Below are positions 27,401 through 37,717 of a DNA stretch of 64,000 bases, piece by piece (the stretch's first letter is position 1; each line of letters begins with the position of its first letter). Origin of the DNA: Epibacterium ulvae (GTDB taxonomy: Bacteria; Pseudomonadota; Alphaproteobacteria; Rhodobacterales; Rhodobacteraceae). Location: assembly GCF_900102795.1 (NCBI RefSeq), contig NZ_FMWG01000002.1, forward strand, positions 310,001 to 374,000, written 5' to 3'. Below the pieces are notes generated by a model. It was not told the origin of the DNA. It worked only from the letters and a program-made list of their open reading frames with translations, and did no database searches. A program made the position numbers and the translations under genes.

Positions 27401-27865
27401 TCTGATCACGGGCTCGCCGAGGCGTTTGATGGCAGAGCGCAAGGCGCCAACTGGGCTGCGCCCTTCATCAAGCACTTTTCCTGTGAGCATCAAAGCCCAG
27501 GTTGACGCATTCACAAGAGAGGAAGAGGAATGACCAAGGTGTTTTCCCCAATCGGAAGGGGCAATTTTGTCTTCGATCAGCGCATCAATTGTTTCCGCAT
27601 CGGGGACCCGCAAAAGGGCCTCGGCCAGACACATGAGGGCAACACCTTCATCTGTCGATAATCCATATTCCGCCAGAAACACTTCCATCAGGCCAGGGGC
27701 GCTGTGGCCACGTATATCACGCACCAATCCAGCTGCTTGGCCGCAGATCGCTTTGCGATCCTCAGCCGAGAGTGCGGCGGTCGCAATCAGCTCGTCTCGC
27801 TTTTGTTCCGGATCTGCATAGGTTTGCAGATCAATGCGGTCACGTAATCTGGGTAACACAGTCAT
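24458..27865 (-). CDS. putA: Bifunctional proline dehydrogenase / glutamate-semialdehyde dehydrogenase
   Basis: Oxidises proline to glutamate in two steps, with FAD then NAD. The 1135-residue protein has the PRODH barrel in the first 480 residues (FMIRLVKGAYWDTEVK for substrate and flavin binding). An aldehyde dehydrogenase domain follows, with the general-base Glu in APLIAETGGLNAM and the nucleophile Cys in FQSAGQRCSALR. A C-terminal extension of about 130 residues is typical of long PutA forms. There is no N-terminal ribbon-helix-helix DNA-binding domain, so it cannot autoregulate as the E. coli protein does; the divergent Lrp-type gene fills that role. The start has AGGAGG. Confidence 0.96.
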   Translation of the reverse strand: MTVLPRLRDRIDLQTYADPEQKRDELIATAALSAEDRKAICGQAAGLVRDIRGHSAPGLMEVFLAEYGLSTDEGVALMCLAEALLRVPDAETIDALIEDKIAPSDWGKHLGHSSSSLVNASTWALMLTGKVLDEGRSPVGALRSAIKRLGEPVIRTAVGRAMKEMGRQFVLGETIESAMTRARGMEDKGYTYSYDMLGEAARTEADAARYHLSYSKAISAIANACTSDDIRKNPGISVKLSALHPRYELAQETLVMEELVPRLKALALLAKAAKMGLNVDAEEANRLSLSLEVIEAVVSDPALAGWDGFGIVVQAYGPRTGVALDALYEMADRYDRKFMIRLVKGAYWDTEVKLAQVEGIDGFPVYTNKALTDVSYIANARKLLNMTDRIYPQFATHNAHTVSAIVHMAQEGQAFEFQRLHGMGETLHQLVLEQNKTNCRIYAPVGAHRDLLAYLVRRLLENGANSSFVNQIVDESVAPERVATDPFDQIGDLKRQIPTGPELYGAERPNSKGFDLAHAPTLTAIDSARTPWRAHNWVARPLLASDTTGSAPQNVMNPSDHALVGESSECRLEDVEQALNDAARWSAPAQERAEILNRAADLYEAHYGELFALLHREAGKTLMDAVAELREAVDFLRYYAANIPAADPAGIFTCISPWNFPLAIFTGQIAAALAVGNGVLAKPAESTTLIAHRAVQLLHEAGVPRTALQLTPGRGREIGPLLTGDPRVSGVAFTGSTATALHIRTEMAKGLRPGAPLIAETGGLNAMIVDSTALPEQAVQAIIESAFQSAGQRCSALRCLYLQEDIADTVLDMLKGAMDCLHLGDPWNLSTDSGPVIDSRAQSGILAHISTARSEGRVMHELHPPQGGTFVAPTLIEVSGIDALKEEIFGPVLHVARFKARDLDKVIEAINGTGYGLTFGLHTRIDDRVQHVCDRIKAGNIYVNRNQIGAIVGSQPFGGEGLSGTGPKAGGPLYLSRYCAPDRQTSAETFNNSTRVVPAPTGTAAQPTTQTLPGPTGESNRLTTAPRLPLLCMGPGKKAAAEQAKAVHSHGGLAIQMADNLDLDQLRTLDAIAGVLWWGDEQTAREIEQHLAARDGAILPLIPGLPDRARVMAEHHVCVDTTAAGGNASLLGGQG

Positions 27866-27976
27866 ATCAAAGCCTCCTCAATAGTCTTTGAGGGTAGTAT
27901 GGCGCTTTTTTCATGGGTTTTTCGCCTGAATTATTGTTAATATAAATCAATCGTACCTAAGTTTTGGAGATTTTTG

Positions 27977-28453
27977 GTGCAAATGAACTATCCTGCACTT
28001 GATGGGTTTGATCGTAAGATTTTGGCTGTTCTGGGAGAAGATGGCCGTATTTCGATTGCCGATCTGGCACGTAAAATCGGATTGACCAAAACGCCGACAC
28101 AAGCGCGCCTGAAGCGGTTGGAGGCGGAAGGTATTATAACAGGATATCGTGCGATGGTTGATCCAATCCGGCTTGGCCTGGATCACGTGGCCTTTGTCGA
28201 AGTGAAACTGGATGACACGCGCGAAGCTGCCTTGCGCAAATTCAATGCGGCGATTGCCCGTATTCCTGAGATCGAGCAGGCCCATATGATGGCCTCACAT
28301 TTTGATTATCTGCTGAAGGTGCGCACACAGTCGATGTCGGCCTATCGCGCTGTTCTGGGAGAGAAGATCTCTTCGCTCCCGCATGTCGCCTCCACCTCGA
28401 CCTATGTGGCGATGCAGGCGGTGAAAGAAGATGCAGCGCTTGCCGCTCTTTAG
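27977..28453 (+). CDS. putR: Lrp/AsnC-family regulator, PutR-like
   Basis: A 158-residue Lrp-type regulator. The N-terminal helix-turn-helix (DRKILAVLGEDGRISIADLA then KIGLTKTPTQARLKRLE) is followed by a RAM ligand-binding domain (VAFVEVKLDD and AHMMASHFDYLLKVR). Divergence from putA, 111 bases apart, is the arrangement of alphaproteobacterial putR, which activates putA in response to proline. Start choice: GGAG at 27966 is spaced correctly for the GTG at 27977; the ATG at 27983 and a TTG at 27974 are alternatives. Confidence 0.9.
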   Translation: MQMNYPALDGFDRKILAVLGEDGRISIADLARKIGLTKTPTQARLKRLEAEGIITGYRAMVDPIRLGLDHVAFVEVKLDDTREAALRKFNAAIARIPEIEQAHMMASHFDYLLKVRTQSMSAYRAVLGEKISSLPHVASTSTYVAMQAVKEDAALAAL

Positions 28454-28568
28454 GGGTGGTTTTGAAATTAATACGGGGTGAGGTGCAAAATGATATTGTA
28501 CCTCCCGACGGGTATGGGTATCTCCAATCTCAGCAAATGTATCATTTGATGTGTTTGCGACGCTCGGT

Positions 28569-28654
28569 GCGGGCGTGATGGAATGGTAGACATACCAGAC
28601 TTAAAATCTGAGGGGCGTATGCCCGTGCGGGTTCGAGTCCCGCCGCCCGTACCA
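28569..28654 (+). tRNA. tRNA-Leu (anticodon UAA)
   Basis: A full cloverleaf with a long variable arm is visible. The acceptor stem is GCGGGCG with CGCCCGT, the anticodon loop is CTTAAAA (UAA), the T arm is GCGGG-TTCGAGT-CCCGC, and CCA is encoded at the 3' end. The extra arm identifies a class II tRNA, and UAA reads UUA/UUG leucine codons. It ends 12 bases before the stop of the convergent hydrolase gene. Confidence 0.97.
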
Positions 28655-28666
28655 AATTTGCATAAT

Positions 28667-29437
28667 TTAATCGAAGTTGGCGTTGAAAAACGCACGAGCC
28701 GCCGCTTCAAACTCGCGTGGTTTTTCCGCATGCAACCAATGTCCGGCACCCGGTATTTTTGCAAAGCGTGCGGCAGGGAATAGGGATTTAATCTGCGGGC
28801 GATATTCGGCTTTGACGTAATCAGACTGAGCCCCTGAAAGAAAAAGCGCGGGCTTTGTCCAATTTTCCGTAAGCCCTTCTGGAAAAGAAAGGATCAAAGA
28901 CATTTGATCGGCAAGCACGTCCAGATTCAATCGCCATCGTTTGTTTGGGATATCCAGAGACTGGGTGAAAAAGCTTTGCAATGCTGGATCAACGCCGGCT
29001 GCGGCCAATTGCGTTTCAGCGTCTGACCGGCGTGAGAGAGCCATCAGATCAACTTTGCGCATTGCTTCGATGAATTGGATTTGGCTGTGCGTGTAAGAAA
29101 CGGGCGCAATGTCAGCGACCAGCAATCTACCAACGTGCTCAGGGTGAAGTAGCGCCAGCATCATGGCCGCTTTTCCTCCCATTGAATGGCCGATCACATC
29201 CACAGGGCCATTGAGCGTTTCAATCACATCTGCAAGGTCTGCGGCAAGTTCGGGATAGCTGTGGCTGTCTTTCCAAGGGCTGTGGCCATGGTTGCGAAGG
29301 TCTACTGCGATCACCTGGCGTTCGTCTGACAGCCGCTTTGCAATTACGCCCCAGTTGCGCGCAGAGCCATAAAGGCCGTGGACAATGATAAGTGGAGGGC
29401 GGTCGGTTTCAGCACCGTGGGTAATCATATTCAGCAT
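28667..29437 (-). CDS. Alpha/beta hydrolase (YbfF-like esterase)
   Basis: A 256-residue cytosolic esterase of the YbfF type. The oxyanion region is PLIIVHGLYGSARNWG, the nucleophile elbow VIGHSMGGKAAMMLAL has an intact Ser, and the acid and His regions are FLSGAQSDYV and IPGAGHWLHAEKP. The frame extends to 29479; the ATG at 29437 gives an N-terminus fitting the family, with another Met three codons on. It is probably a general short-acyl esterase. Confidence 0.85.
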   Translation of the reverse strand: MLNMITHGAETDRPPLIIVHGLYGSARNWGVIAKRLSDERQVIAVDLRNHGHSPWKDSHSYPELAADLADVIETLNGPVDVIGHSMGGKAAMMLALLHPEHVGRLLVADIAPVSYTHSQIQFIEAMRKVDLMALSRRSDAETQLAAAGVDPALQSFFTQSLDIPNKRWRLNLDVLADQMSLILSFPEGLTENWTKPALFLSGAQSDYVKAEYRPQIKSLFPAARFAKIPGAGHWLHAEKPREFEAAARAFFNANFD

Positions 29438-29516
29438 AAAGATTAGATAACGATGGAAGACGTGCGGCGCCAGCCCCATTGAGAAGACACTAATAACGAT
29501 TTAAAAGTTGGCGTAG

Positions 29517-29912
29517 ATGAGAAGACCTATGGAGCGTGTAATCCGCATGTCAGAAGCATTGATTGAAGAAATCGAAGAGATGCATGTGTTGTTACGACAG
29601 CAAGATGGTGTTCGTGGAGATCTGCCGCGCGCCCTTGCCGCCTCACGTCGTCGTCTGCCCCGTGATATCTATCAAAAAGGGCTGTTGGTCGCGCAGGCGC
29701 TGCCTTTGTTGAAACATCCCAAATTGCGGATGTTGCAAGACGAGGAGATGTTGCGGGCGGCAGTGCAAGATGTCTCGCGCCATCTTTCTGAGATCAACGT
29801 GAGCGAACGGCGTAAAGGTTTGGTGTTGGATGTGCTTGGAGCGACCGTCTTTGCTCTGCTTGTCGTGGTCTGTGCGATGTTCTTCGTCTTACGCTGGCGC
29901 GGTTTTCTATAG
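29517..29912 (+). CDS. Small protein with a C-terminal membrane anchor, unknown function
   Basis: I do not recognise a named family. The 131-residue product has an acidic N-terminal helix (SEALIEEIEEMHVLLRQQDG), a helical middle (RDIYQKGLLVAQALPLLKHP), and one hydrophobic segment at the very end (DVLGATVFALLVVVCAMFFV) followed by LRWRGFL. That order suggests a tail-anchored protein with its body in the cytosol. In-frame starts also exist at 29529 and 29547. It stands alone between an esterase gene and glyA and converges on the latter. Confidence 0.65.
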   Translation: MRRPMERVIRMSEALIEEIEEMHVLLRQQDGVRGDLPRALAASRRRLPRDIYQKGLLVAQALPLLKHPKLRMLQDEEMLRAAVQDVSRHLSEINVSERRKGLVLDVLGATVFALLVVVCAMFFVLRWRGFL

Positions 29913-30034
29913 GACTACGGATTTCTCTTGTATCGATGCAGGGGGGCCGCCTCAGGTTGAACCTGTCAGAGGTAGGCGCACATGCGTTGGGGCAAACGTT
30001 GGGTAATTGCGCAGCGCGGATTGTTCTGCGGTGC

Positions 30035-30123
30035 AGCCCTGTGGCTCAGATTTGAGCCACAGGGCTAGGCCCAAGGCCTGGAGCCTGCGCATGTAATGCG
30101 CCGAGAGGGGGCGGGAGCCCTCT
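30035..30123 (-). repeat. Structured intergenic element, copy 2
   Basis: Read leftward, the order is the G-rich block AGAGGGCTCCCGC (30123-30111), a middle hairpin (30101-30096 with 30092-30087), TTGGGCC (30074-30068), and a distal perfect 14-bp hairpin (30066-30053 with 30048-30035, four-base loop). The same order with different stems occurs at 6796-6875 and 55916-56000. The G-rich block can also pair with the CCCTCT just inside it. It lies in the 3' region of glyA, beyond the glyA terminator, between convergent genes. Confidence 0.7.
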
Positions 30124-30125
30124 GT

Positions 30126-30159
30126 GAAAAAGCCACCGCAGATGAGATCTGCGGTGGCT
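30126..30159 (-). terminator. Terminator downstream of glyA
   Basis: A perfect 13-bp stem (30131-30143 with 30147-30159) has a three-base loop. On the minus strand it is followed by TTTTC. It lies 33 bases after the glyA stop. Confidence 0.85.
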
Positions 30160-30191
30160 CCGTTTTCAGGCCAAATCAGCTGTGCCGGTTT

Positions 30192-31487
<1,296 letters not shown>

Positions 31488-31671
31488 CTGGGCTCCGTCA
31501 GGCTTGAGGGTGGTTAGATAATTTCCTATCGGAAACTCCACATATTCCCACAGATGTAAAGCGACAATTCATAGGATATCTGCGGCATCTGCATCCAAAG
31601 GCTGGTCATCTGCGAAAAGCTGTGCTTGTTTTGGAACGAAATGCGCAACACCGGAAACAGAGGGTACGTTG

Positions 31672-32427
31672 TTGAAAATTGCCTTTTTGGCCAGCCGCGC
31701 GCCTGTCGCGCAAACTGCGCGGGCCGCATTGATCGGACGGTATGGCGATGCACGGCCAGAAGATGCGGATGTTGTTGTCGCCCTTGGCGGTGATGGATTT
31801 ATGCTGCATTCTTTGCACGAACTCGTCGATTTAGACATCCCGGTTTATGGAATGAATCGGGGCACAATCGGTTTTTTGATGAATGATTATGGCGAAAGTG
31901 AATTGATTGAACGGCTTGAAGCAGCCGAGCAAGAGGTCATTCACCCGTTGTCTATGCATGCGCAATGCCGCGACGGGCAGAGCTATCATGCGCTGGCGAT
32001 CAATGAAATTTCGCTTTTGCGCTCAGGGCCTCAGGCTGCAAAATTGCGCATTAAGGTTGATGATCGGCAACGCTTAGAGGAATTGGTGTGCGATGGTGCA
32101 TTGGTTGCAACGCCTGCAGGATCGACGGCCTATAACTATTCTGCTCATGGTCCCATTTTGCCGATTGGGGCAGATGTTCTGGCCTTGACGCCGATTGCGG
32201 CTTTTCGCCCCCGGCGCTGGCGTGGCGCTTTGCTGCCAAGCGACGCAAGGGTGCGATTTGAAGTACAGGATCCAGAAAAGCGACCAGTTATGGCACATGC
32301 TGATTCTGACTCATTTGCTGATATCGATTGGGTCGAAATCCAGATCGAGCGTAAAATCAGTCATAAGATTCTGTTTGATCCCGGACATGGTTTGGAAGAG
32401 CGACTGATCTCAGAGCAGTTTGCCTAA
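31672..32427 (+). CDS. nadK: NAD kinase
   Basis: Phosphorylates NAD to NADP. The 251-residue protein carries the family's GGDG motif ([17 protein letters not shown]) and the [11 protein letters not shown] loop, plus the Gly-rich [13 protein letters not shown] segment. There is no ATG in frame near the N-terminus: two adjacent TTG codons occur at 31669 and 31672, and AGGG at 31661-31664 is better placed for the second. The 3' end overlaps the convergent prpE gene by 4 bases. Confidence 0.93.
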   Translation: MKIAFLASRAPVAQTARAALIGRYGDARPEDADVVVALGGDGFMLHSLHELVDLDIPVYGMNRGTIGFLMNDYGESELIERLEAAEQEVIHPLSMHAQCRDGQSYHALAINEISLLRSGPQAAKLRIKVDDRQRLEELVCDGALVATPAGSTAYNYSAHGPILPIGADVLALTPIAAFRPRRWRGALLPSDARVRFEVQDPEKRPVMAHADSDSFADIDWVEIQIERKISHKILFDPGHGLEERLISEQFA

Positions 32428-34343
32428 AGAACCTTGTCTGATTGCGCCTTACGAATCTGTGCAAGGCCTATGCTGTGCAGGGCGCTCTCAATTTCATCCA
32501 GGATTGCCGGATCATCAATTGTTGCAGGTGATTTGTAAGGAACGCAATCTGCGATCTTGACCATTGTACCTCGCAATACTTTTCCCGACCTTGTTTTGGG
32601 CAGCCGGTTGACCACGAGCGCCTCTTTAAAGGCTGCAACAGGGCCTATCTTTTCGCGCACCCGCTGTACGACTTCAGCTACAATAACATCATTGGGGCGG
32701 GTGCATCCGGCCTTTAGGCAGAGAAATCCAAGAGGCCTTTGTCCTTTCAGACTGTCAGAGATGCCAATGACCGCACATTCCGCCACATCTGGGTGGTCCA
32801 GTAAAACCTCTTCCATTGCGCCGGTTGACAGGCGATGGCCTGCAACATTGATCACATCATCGGTGCGTGACATGATGTAAAGATACCCATCTTCGTCTAT
32901 CATACCCGCGTCACCCGTTGCATAGTAGCCGGGATAGGTGCTCAGATAACTTGTCTGAAAACGTTCATCGGCCTGCCACAAGCCGGGTAAACTGCCGGGC
33001 GGGAGCGGCAGTTTGATCGCAATCACGCCCAGCTCGTTTTCGGCAACAGGTGTGCCTGCTTCGTTCAGAATTTCAACCTGATAGCCGGGCATGGGAACCG
33101 TAGGTGAGCCAAGTTTTGTTGGCAACTCTTCAAGGCCAAGCGGGTTTGCAGCAATGGCCCAACCGGTTTCTGTTTGCCACCAATGGTCTACAACAGGAAC
33201 GTTTAACTTGGATTGCGCCCATGTGATGGTGTCGGGATCTGCGCGCTCTCCAGCAAGGAAGATTTGTTTTAGACAGCTCAGATTATAGCGGGAGACGCAA
33301 GCGCCTTCAGGATCTTCCCGTTTTATGGCGCGCAATGCGGTGGGGGCCGTGAAAAAACTGGTGACATTATGTTCACTGATCACCCGCCAAAATGCACCTG
33401 CATCGGGCGTGCCAACAGGTTTTCCCTCATAGATTACCGTGGTGTTGCCATGGATCAGGGGGCCGTAACAAATATAGGAATGCCCAACCACCCAACCCAC
33501 ATCAGAGGCGGCCCAGAAGACATCCCCGGGCGCAACATTGTAGATATGTTTCATGGACCAGTTCAGAGCCACAAGCTGGCCTCCAGTGTGTCGCAAGACC
33601 CCTTTGGGCTGTCCCGTTGTGCCGGATGTGTAAAGGATATAGGAAGGGTGATCGCCTTCAACAGGCAGGCAATCTGCGGGTTCTACCTGCTCTTGAAAGG
33701 CCAGCCAATCCAGATCCCGCCCTTCCGTGAGCGTGGCGGACTGTTCTGGACGCTGCAGGATGGCACAAAAGTCTGGCTGATGTTCTGCCTGTTCAAGTGC
33801 GGCGTTCAGCAGGGGCATATAAGCAATGATACGCCCTGGCTCGATACCACAGGAGGCGGCCAAAATGGCTTTGGGGCGCGCGTCCTCAATACGAACAGCA
33901 AGTTCTGGTGCGGCAAAGCCGCCAAAGACCACAGAATGTATGGCACCGATGCGCCCGCAGGCCAGCATTGCTTCGATCGTTTCTGGCACCATGGGCATAT
34001 AGATTAACACCCGATCCCCCTTTTCGATGCCTTGGGCCCGCAACGCACCGGCCAATTGCGCGACGCGCGTTTGCAGTTCGGCGTAAGTTATCTTGCGTTT
34101 GTCACCTGTGACGGGACTGTCGTAGATCAGCGCGTTTTGGCCTCCGCGACCGGCGGCAACATGACGATCGACGGCATTCCAGCAGGTGTTCGTCAGCCCA
34201 TTCGCAAACCAGCTTGCTCCCCCGCTCTCAAGCATTGTGAGCGCCTCAGTCGGAGTGCGTGTCCAGTCTATGTCACGGGCAGCTTCCATCCAAAATGTTT
34301 CGGGGTTGTCCTGCCAGCGGGCGTAGGTGTCGCGATATCCCAT
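32424..34343 (-). CDS. prpE: Propionyl-CoA synthetase
   Basis: Activates propionate with ATP and CoA. The 639-residue acyl-adenylate-forming enzyme begins [17 protein letters not shown], characteristic of PrpE. The P-loop is [15 protein letters not shown], further core motifs are [10 protein letters not shown] and [19 protein letters not shown], and the acetylatable catalytic Lys is in [10 protein letters not shown]. The ATG has GGAGGA nine bases upstream. No prpBCD genes are adjacent; propionyl-CoA could go through methylmalonyl-CoA or into PHA. The upstream region has an unusual nested palindrome at 34424-34472. Confidence 0.95.
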   Translation of the reverse strand: MGYRDTYARWQDNPETFWMEAARDIDWTRTPTEALTMLESGGASWFANGLTNTCWNAVDRHVAAGRGGQNALIYDSPVTGDKRKITYAELQTRVAQLAGALRAQGIEKGDRVLIYMPMVPETIEAMLACGRIGAIHSVVFGGFAAPELAVRIEDARPKAILAASCGIEPGRIIAYMPLLNAALEQAEHQPDFCAILQRPEQSATLTEGRDLDWLAFQEQVEPADCLPVEGDHPSYILYTSGTTGQPKGVLRHTGGQLVALNWSMKHIYNVAPGDVFWAASDVGWVVGHSYICYGPLIHGNTTVIYEGKPVGTPDAGAFWRVISEHNVTSFFTAPTALRAIKREDPEGACVSRYNLSCLKQIFLAGERADPDTITWAQSKLNVPVVDHWWQTETGWAIAANPLGLEELPTKLGSPTVPMPGYQVEILNEAGTPVAENELGVIAIKLPLPPGSLPGLWQADERFQTSYLSTYPGYYATGDAGMIDEDGYLYIMSRTDDVINVAGHRLSTGAMEEVLLDHPDVAECAVIGISDSLKGQRPLGFLCLKAGCTRPNDVIVAEVVQRVREKIGPVAAFKEALVVNRLPKTRSGKVLRGTMVKIADCVPYKSPATIDDPAILDEIESALHSIGLAQIRKAQSDKVL

Positions 34344-34423
34344 TTGAATTTGTCCTCCACATCTTACTGGCTAAGCGACAACAGCCTGTATCGACAGGGA
34401 GGACGTGGAAAAACAGATAATCT

Positions 34424-34472
34424 TGTAAAATAGTTTTCACAAATGGCGTGCCATTTTCACATGTATTTTACA
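34424..34472. promoter_or_regulatory. Nested palindrome between prpE and the yceI-like gene
   Basis: An inner dyad AAATGGC-GT-GCCATTT (34441-34456) lies inside an outer dyad TGTAAAATA (34424-34432) / TATTTTACA (34464-34472). The two centres differ by only half a base. TTTTCACA also occurs as a direct repeat (34434-34441 and 34454-34461). It lies 81 bases upstream of prpE and about 143 bases upstream of the divergent yceI-like gene. This has the look of a multi-site operator; the regulator is unknown. The rest of the 271-base gap has no gene. Confidence 0.6.
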
Positions 34473-34614
34473 CGGCGCGATGAGAATTCGCCGGTATCCG
34501 TCTCGGTTCACGCTACCTTTTTAAAGAGCGAATAATTGACCGTGCTCACGTGTTGTCAAAGCAGATCGCAACCATCGTCAAAGGTGGAATGTTATTGATG
34601 AGAGAGGGATCACA

Positions 34615-35205
34615 ATGATCATCCAACGATTTTATCTTACGTTTCTCGCACCGGCGCTTTTGTGGTTTGTTTCGATGACGCTAGCAGTGCAGGCGGCCCC
34701 CTTGAGTTACACATTGGATGACGCAAAGAGCGAGGTGGGGTTCACCTATTCCCTTGGCGGGAGCGCAACCGGAGGCATGATGCCTGTTGAAACCGCGCAG
34801 TTGCAAATCGATGTACGTGATATTCGTAACAGTGATATAGATGTGACCCTTAATGCGCGCCGGGCCAAAGCTGGCTTGTTTGTGGCAACAGAAGCCATGC
34901 GGGGGCCGCAAGTGTTGCATGCAAAACAGTTCCCGACCATCCGTTTTCAAACCCGTAAGATCACCGGAGACTTGCAGAATGCACAGGTTGCAGGAGATTT
35001 GACCATTCGCAATGTGACGCGGCCAGTGACACTTCAGGCACGCCTGTTTCGCAAACGTGAGGCAGACCTTGGTGATCTGTCTGAACTTGAGGTTTTGCTA
35101 ACGGGGGATATTGATCGACGCGAATTTGGTGCATCAGGATTTCCTGATCTGGTTGGTCCGGTGATTTCGCTTCGTATCCGGGCGCGGATGACGCGATCTG
35201 AATAA
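34615..35205 (+). CDS. YceI-family periplasmic lipid-binding protein
   Basis: A 196-residue protein with an N-terminal signal peptide (MIIQRFYLTFLAPALLWFVS, cleavage likely after VQAAP). The YceI lipocalin-like barrel follows: SYTLDDAKSEVGFTYSLGG, ADIxN-like segments, and the characteristic VAGDLTIRNVTRPVTL. YceI proteins bind isoprenoids or fatty amides in the periplasm. GAGAGAGGGA lies upstream of the ATG. It is divergent from prpE and convergent with maeB; neither neighbour explains its role. Confidence 0.88.
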   Translation: MIIQRFYLTFLAPALLWFVSMTLAVQAAPLSYTLDDAKSEVGFTYSLGGSATGGMMPVETAQLQIDVRDIRNSDIDVTLNARRAKAGLFVATEAMRGPQVLHAKQFPTIRFQTRKITGDLQNAQVAGDLTIRNVTRPVTLQARLFRKREADLGDLSELEVLLTGDIDRREFGASGFPDLVGPVISLRIRARMTRSE

Positions 35206-35229
35206 GCCAGCCTCGCATTGGAGGCTGGC
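35206..35229. terminator. Hairpin between the convergent yceI-like gene and maeB
   Basis: A perfect 9-bp stem GCCAGCCTC (35206-35214) / GAGGCTGGC (35221-35229) with loop GCATTG begins at the yceI-like stop codon and lies 14 bases past the maeB stop. It can act in both directions; there is no long T run. Confidence 0.6.
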
Positions 35230-35243
35230 ACAGGTTTGATATC

Positions 35244-37514
35244 TTAACCGTAGGTCTTGACCGGTGTTCCTGCGATTGCGGCCATATTTAGCAAGCCACG
35301 TGCGGTGACAGAAGGCGTTGTGATATGCACGCGATTGCCCATACCCATCAGGATTGGGCCGACCGCCAGAGCATTGCCTTTGGTTTTCAAAATATTGCGT
35401 ACGCCAGAGGCGGCGTCGGCATGACCAAAAACCAGAACGTTGGCCGCGCCATTCAAACGGTTTCCGGGCAACAAGCGCTCGCGCAGATCTGCATCCAGCG
35501 CGGCATCAATGTTCATTTCACCCTCGTATTCGAAATCGGTGTCCAAAGTGTCTAAAATCGCGATGGCTTCGCGTAGGCGTTGACCAGACCCGTAGCTCTG
35601 ATTGCCAAATTGCGATTGGGAGCAAAACGCAACACGTGGCTCAACTCCAAAACGCCGGGCATGACGTGCCGCTCCAAGGGCTGCTTTGGCAAGCTGTTCC
35701 GGCGTAGGTTGGGACCAGACGTGTGTATCTGTCAAAAACAGTGGACCATCTTCGAGGATCATCAACGATAGTGCGCCATCCGGGCTGTAGGTGTCATTCC
35801 CCAGAACCTGTTGAACATAATTCAAGTGCCATCTGTATTCTCCAAAGGTGCCACAGATCATACTGTCTGCGTCTCCGCGGTGCACCATGACGGCGCCAAT
35901 GGCTGTTGTATTTGTCCGCATGATCGCGCGGGCCAAATCTGGCGCGACGCCTTTACGGGCCATCAGGGCATGATAGCTTTGCCAATAGTCCCGGTAACGG
36001 CTGTCGCTTTCAGGGTTCACCAGTTCAAAATCACGCTCGGGACGAATGGCAAGACCTAGGCGTTCGCAGCGTGTGTTGATCACATCTGGGCGCCCAATCA
36101 GGATGGGTTTTTCGGTGGTCTCTTCCAAAATCGCCTGCGCGGCACGCAGCACGCGTTCATCTTCGCCTTCCGTAAAGACGATGCGGCGCGAGGCCGTGGC
36201 GGCGGCCTGAAAGACCGGGCGCATCAGCATTGAAGATTTGAACACGCCAGCATTCAGTTGATCGCGATATGCGTCCAAATCAGTCGGCCGGGTTGCAACA
36301 CCTGTTTCCATGGCAGCTTTTGCAACAGCGCGCGCGACGGTTTCAGACAGGCGCGGATCAAAAGGTTTGGGGATCAGATATTCCCGCCCAAAGGTCAATT
36401 GTTCTCCCTGATAAGCAGCGGCTGCTTCGGCAGAGGTCGTGGCACGAGCCAGCTCTGCAATACCTTCCACGCAGGCGACCTTCATTGCATCGTTAATTTC
36501 GGTCGCACCTACGTCCAAAGCCCCCCGGAATATAAAGGGAAAGCACAAGACATTGTTGACTTGATTTGGGAAATCGCTGCGGCCTGTGGCCATGATTACA
36601 TCCGGCTTCACAGCGCGGGCTTCATCAGGCATGATTTCGGGCGTGGGATTGGCAAGGGCAAAGACAATTGGATTGTCTGCCATTTTTGCAACCATTTCAG
36701 GTTTCAGAACGCCGGGACCAGATAGGCCTAGGAACAGGTCAGCGCCTTCGATTACGTCATCCAAAGTGCGCAGGTCACTCTTTTGGGCATAGTCCGCTTT
36801 TTGTGGTGTCATATCTGCGGTGCGGCCTTCATAAACCAGCCCTTCAATGTCGCAGAGCCAGACATTTTCGCGCTTTACACCCAGCTGCAACAGCATGTTC
36901 AGACACGCGATGCCCGCGGCACCTCCACCCGTCGAGACAATTTTTATGTCTTCAAATTTCTTCCCGGCCACATGCAGGGCATTGGTTGCGGCCGCGCCAA
37001 CGACAATTGCGGTGCCGTGCTGATCATCATGGAACACAGGAATATTCATGCGTTCACGGCACAGTTTTTCGACGATAAAACAATCTGGTGCTTTAATGTC
37101 TTCGAGATTGATCGCCCCAAAGGTAGGTTCCAGCGCACAGACAATATCAGCTAATTTCTCTGGGTCGCTTTCATTTACTTCAATATCAAAGCAATCAATA
37201 CCTGCGAACTTTTTAAACAGGACGGCTTTGCCTTCCATAACAGGTTTTGACGCCAGTGCGCCGATATTGCCCAAGCCCAGCACTGCAGATCCATTAGAAA
37301 CCACAGCGACGAGATTGCCCCGAGCGGTATAGCGAGAAGCTGTGGTGGGGTCTTTGCTGATCTCGATACAGGCCTCTGCCACACCAGGAGAATAGGCCAG
37401 TGCCAGATCTCGACCGGTTGCCATGGGTTTGGTTGCGCGGATCTCCAGCTTTCCCGGTTTTGGGAATTCGTGATACTTCAGCGCGTCCTCGCGCAGGGAT
37501 TTGGTGTCAGACAT
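35244..37514 (-). CDS. maeB: NADP-dependent malic enzyme with phosphotransacetylase-like domain
   Basis: Decarboxylates malate to pyruvate, supplying NADPH. The 756-residue two-domain protein has an N-terminal malic enzyme part ([12 protein letters not shown], then [14 protein letters not shown] and [13 protein letters not shown]). About residue 430 onward is a phosphotransacetylase-like domain ([18 protein letters not shown]) that is generally regulatory rather than catalytic in this family. The frame is open to 37559, but [15 protein letters not shown] from 37514 is the family start, with GGAGAG upstream. It provides reducing power for biosynthesis, including PHB. Confidence 0.95.
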   Translation of the reverse strand: MSDTKSLREDALKYHEFPKPGKLEIRATKPMATGRDLALAYSPGVAEACIEISKDPTTASRYTARGNLVAVVSNGSAVLGLGNIGALASKPVMEGKAVLFKKFAGIDCFDIEVNESDPEKLADIVCALEPTFGAINLEDIKAPDCFIVEKLCRERMNIPVFHDDQHGTAIVVGAAATNALHVAGKKFEDIKIVSTGGGAAGIACLNMLLQLGVKRENVWLCDIEGLVYEGRTADMTPQKADYAQKSDLRTLDDVIEGADLFLGLSGPGVLKPEMVAKMADNPIVFALANPTPEIMPDEARAVKPDVIMATGRSDFPNQVNNVLCFPFIFRGALDVGATEINDAMKVACVEGIAELARATTSAEAAAAYQGEQLTFGREYLIPKPFDPRLSETVARAVAKAAMETGVATRPTDLDAYRDQLNAGVFKSSMLMRPVFQAAATASRRIVFTEGEDERVLRAAQAILEETTEKPILIGRPDVINTRCERLGLAIRPERDFELVNPESDSRYRDYWQSYHALMARKGVAPDLARAIMRTNTTAIGAVMVHRGDADSMICGTFGEYRWHLNYVQQVLGNDTYSPDGALSLMILEDGPLFLTDTHVWSQPTPEQLAKAALGAARHARRFGVEPRVAFCSQSQFGNQSYGSGQRLREAIAILDTLDTDFEYEGEMNIDAALDADLRERLLPGNRLNGAANVLVFGHADAASGVRNILKTKGNALAVGPILMGMGNRVHITTPSVTARGLLNMAAIAGTPVKTYG

Positions 37515-37717
37515 CCAGCTCTCCAGAGGGGTCAGGGATTTTAGTTTAGTGTTAAACAAAAATGGTTCTCAGGGGAACCGAGAATAAATATCTGTTGATG
37601 TCTTGAGAGGTCAGAGCCGAAATTCTTAAGCGCTGAAACGCAAACGGGGCTTTTGTTTTCGCAAGAGATCGCGATATGTTTTACCTCTGACCAATTGATC
37701 AAAAATGGATCCATGAC

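Noticed and set aside
28468-28764. Minus-strand frame across tRNA-Leu
   Set aside because: It overlaps a clear tRNA and the end of a convergent gene; no ribosome site.
31488-31668. Possible riboswitch in the glyA-nadK divergent region
   Set aside because: I could not identify a glycine, THF or SAM aptamer core; only a short TTTCC-TATC-GGAAA repeat is present.
34344-34614. PccR/ScfR-type TTTGCAAA sites for prpE control
   Set aside because: No such sequence is present in the gap.
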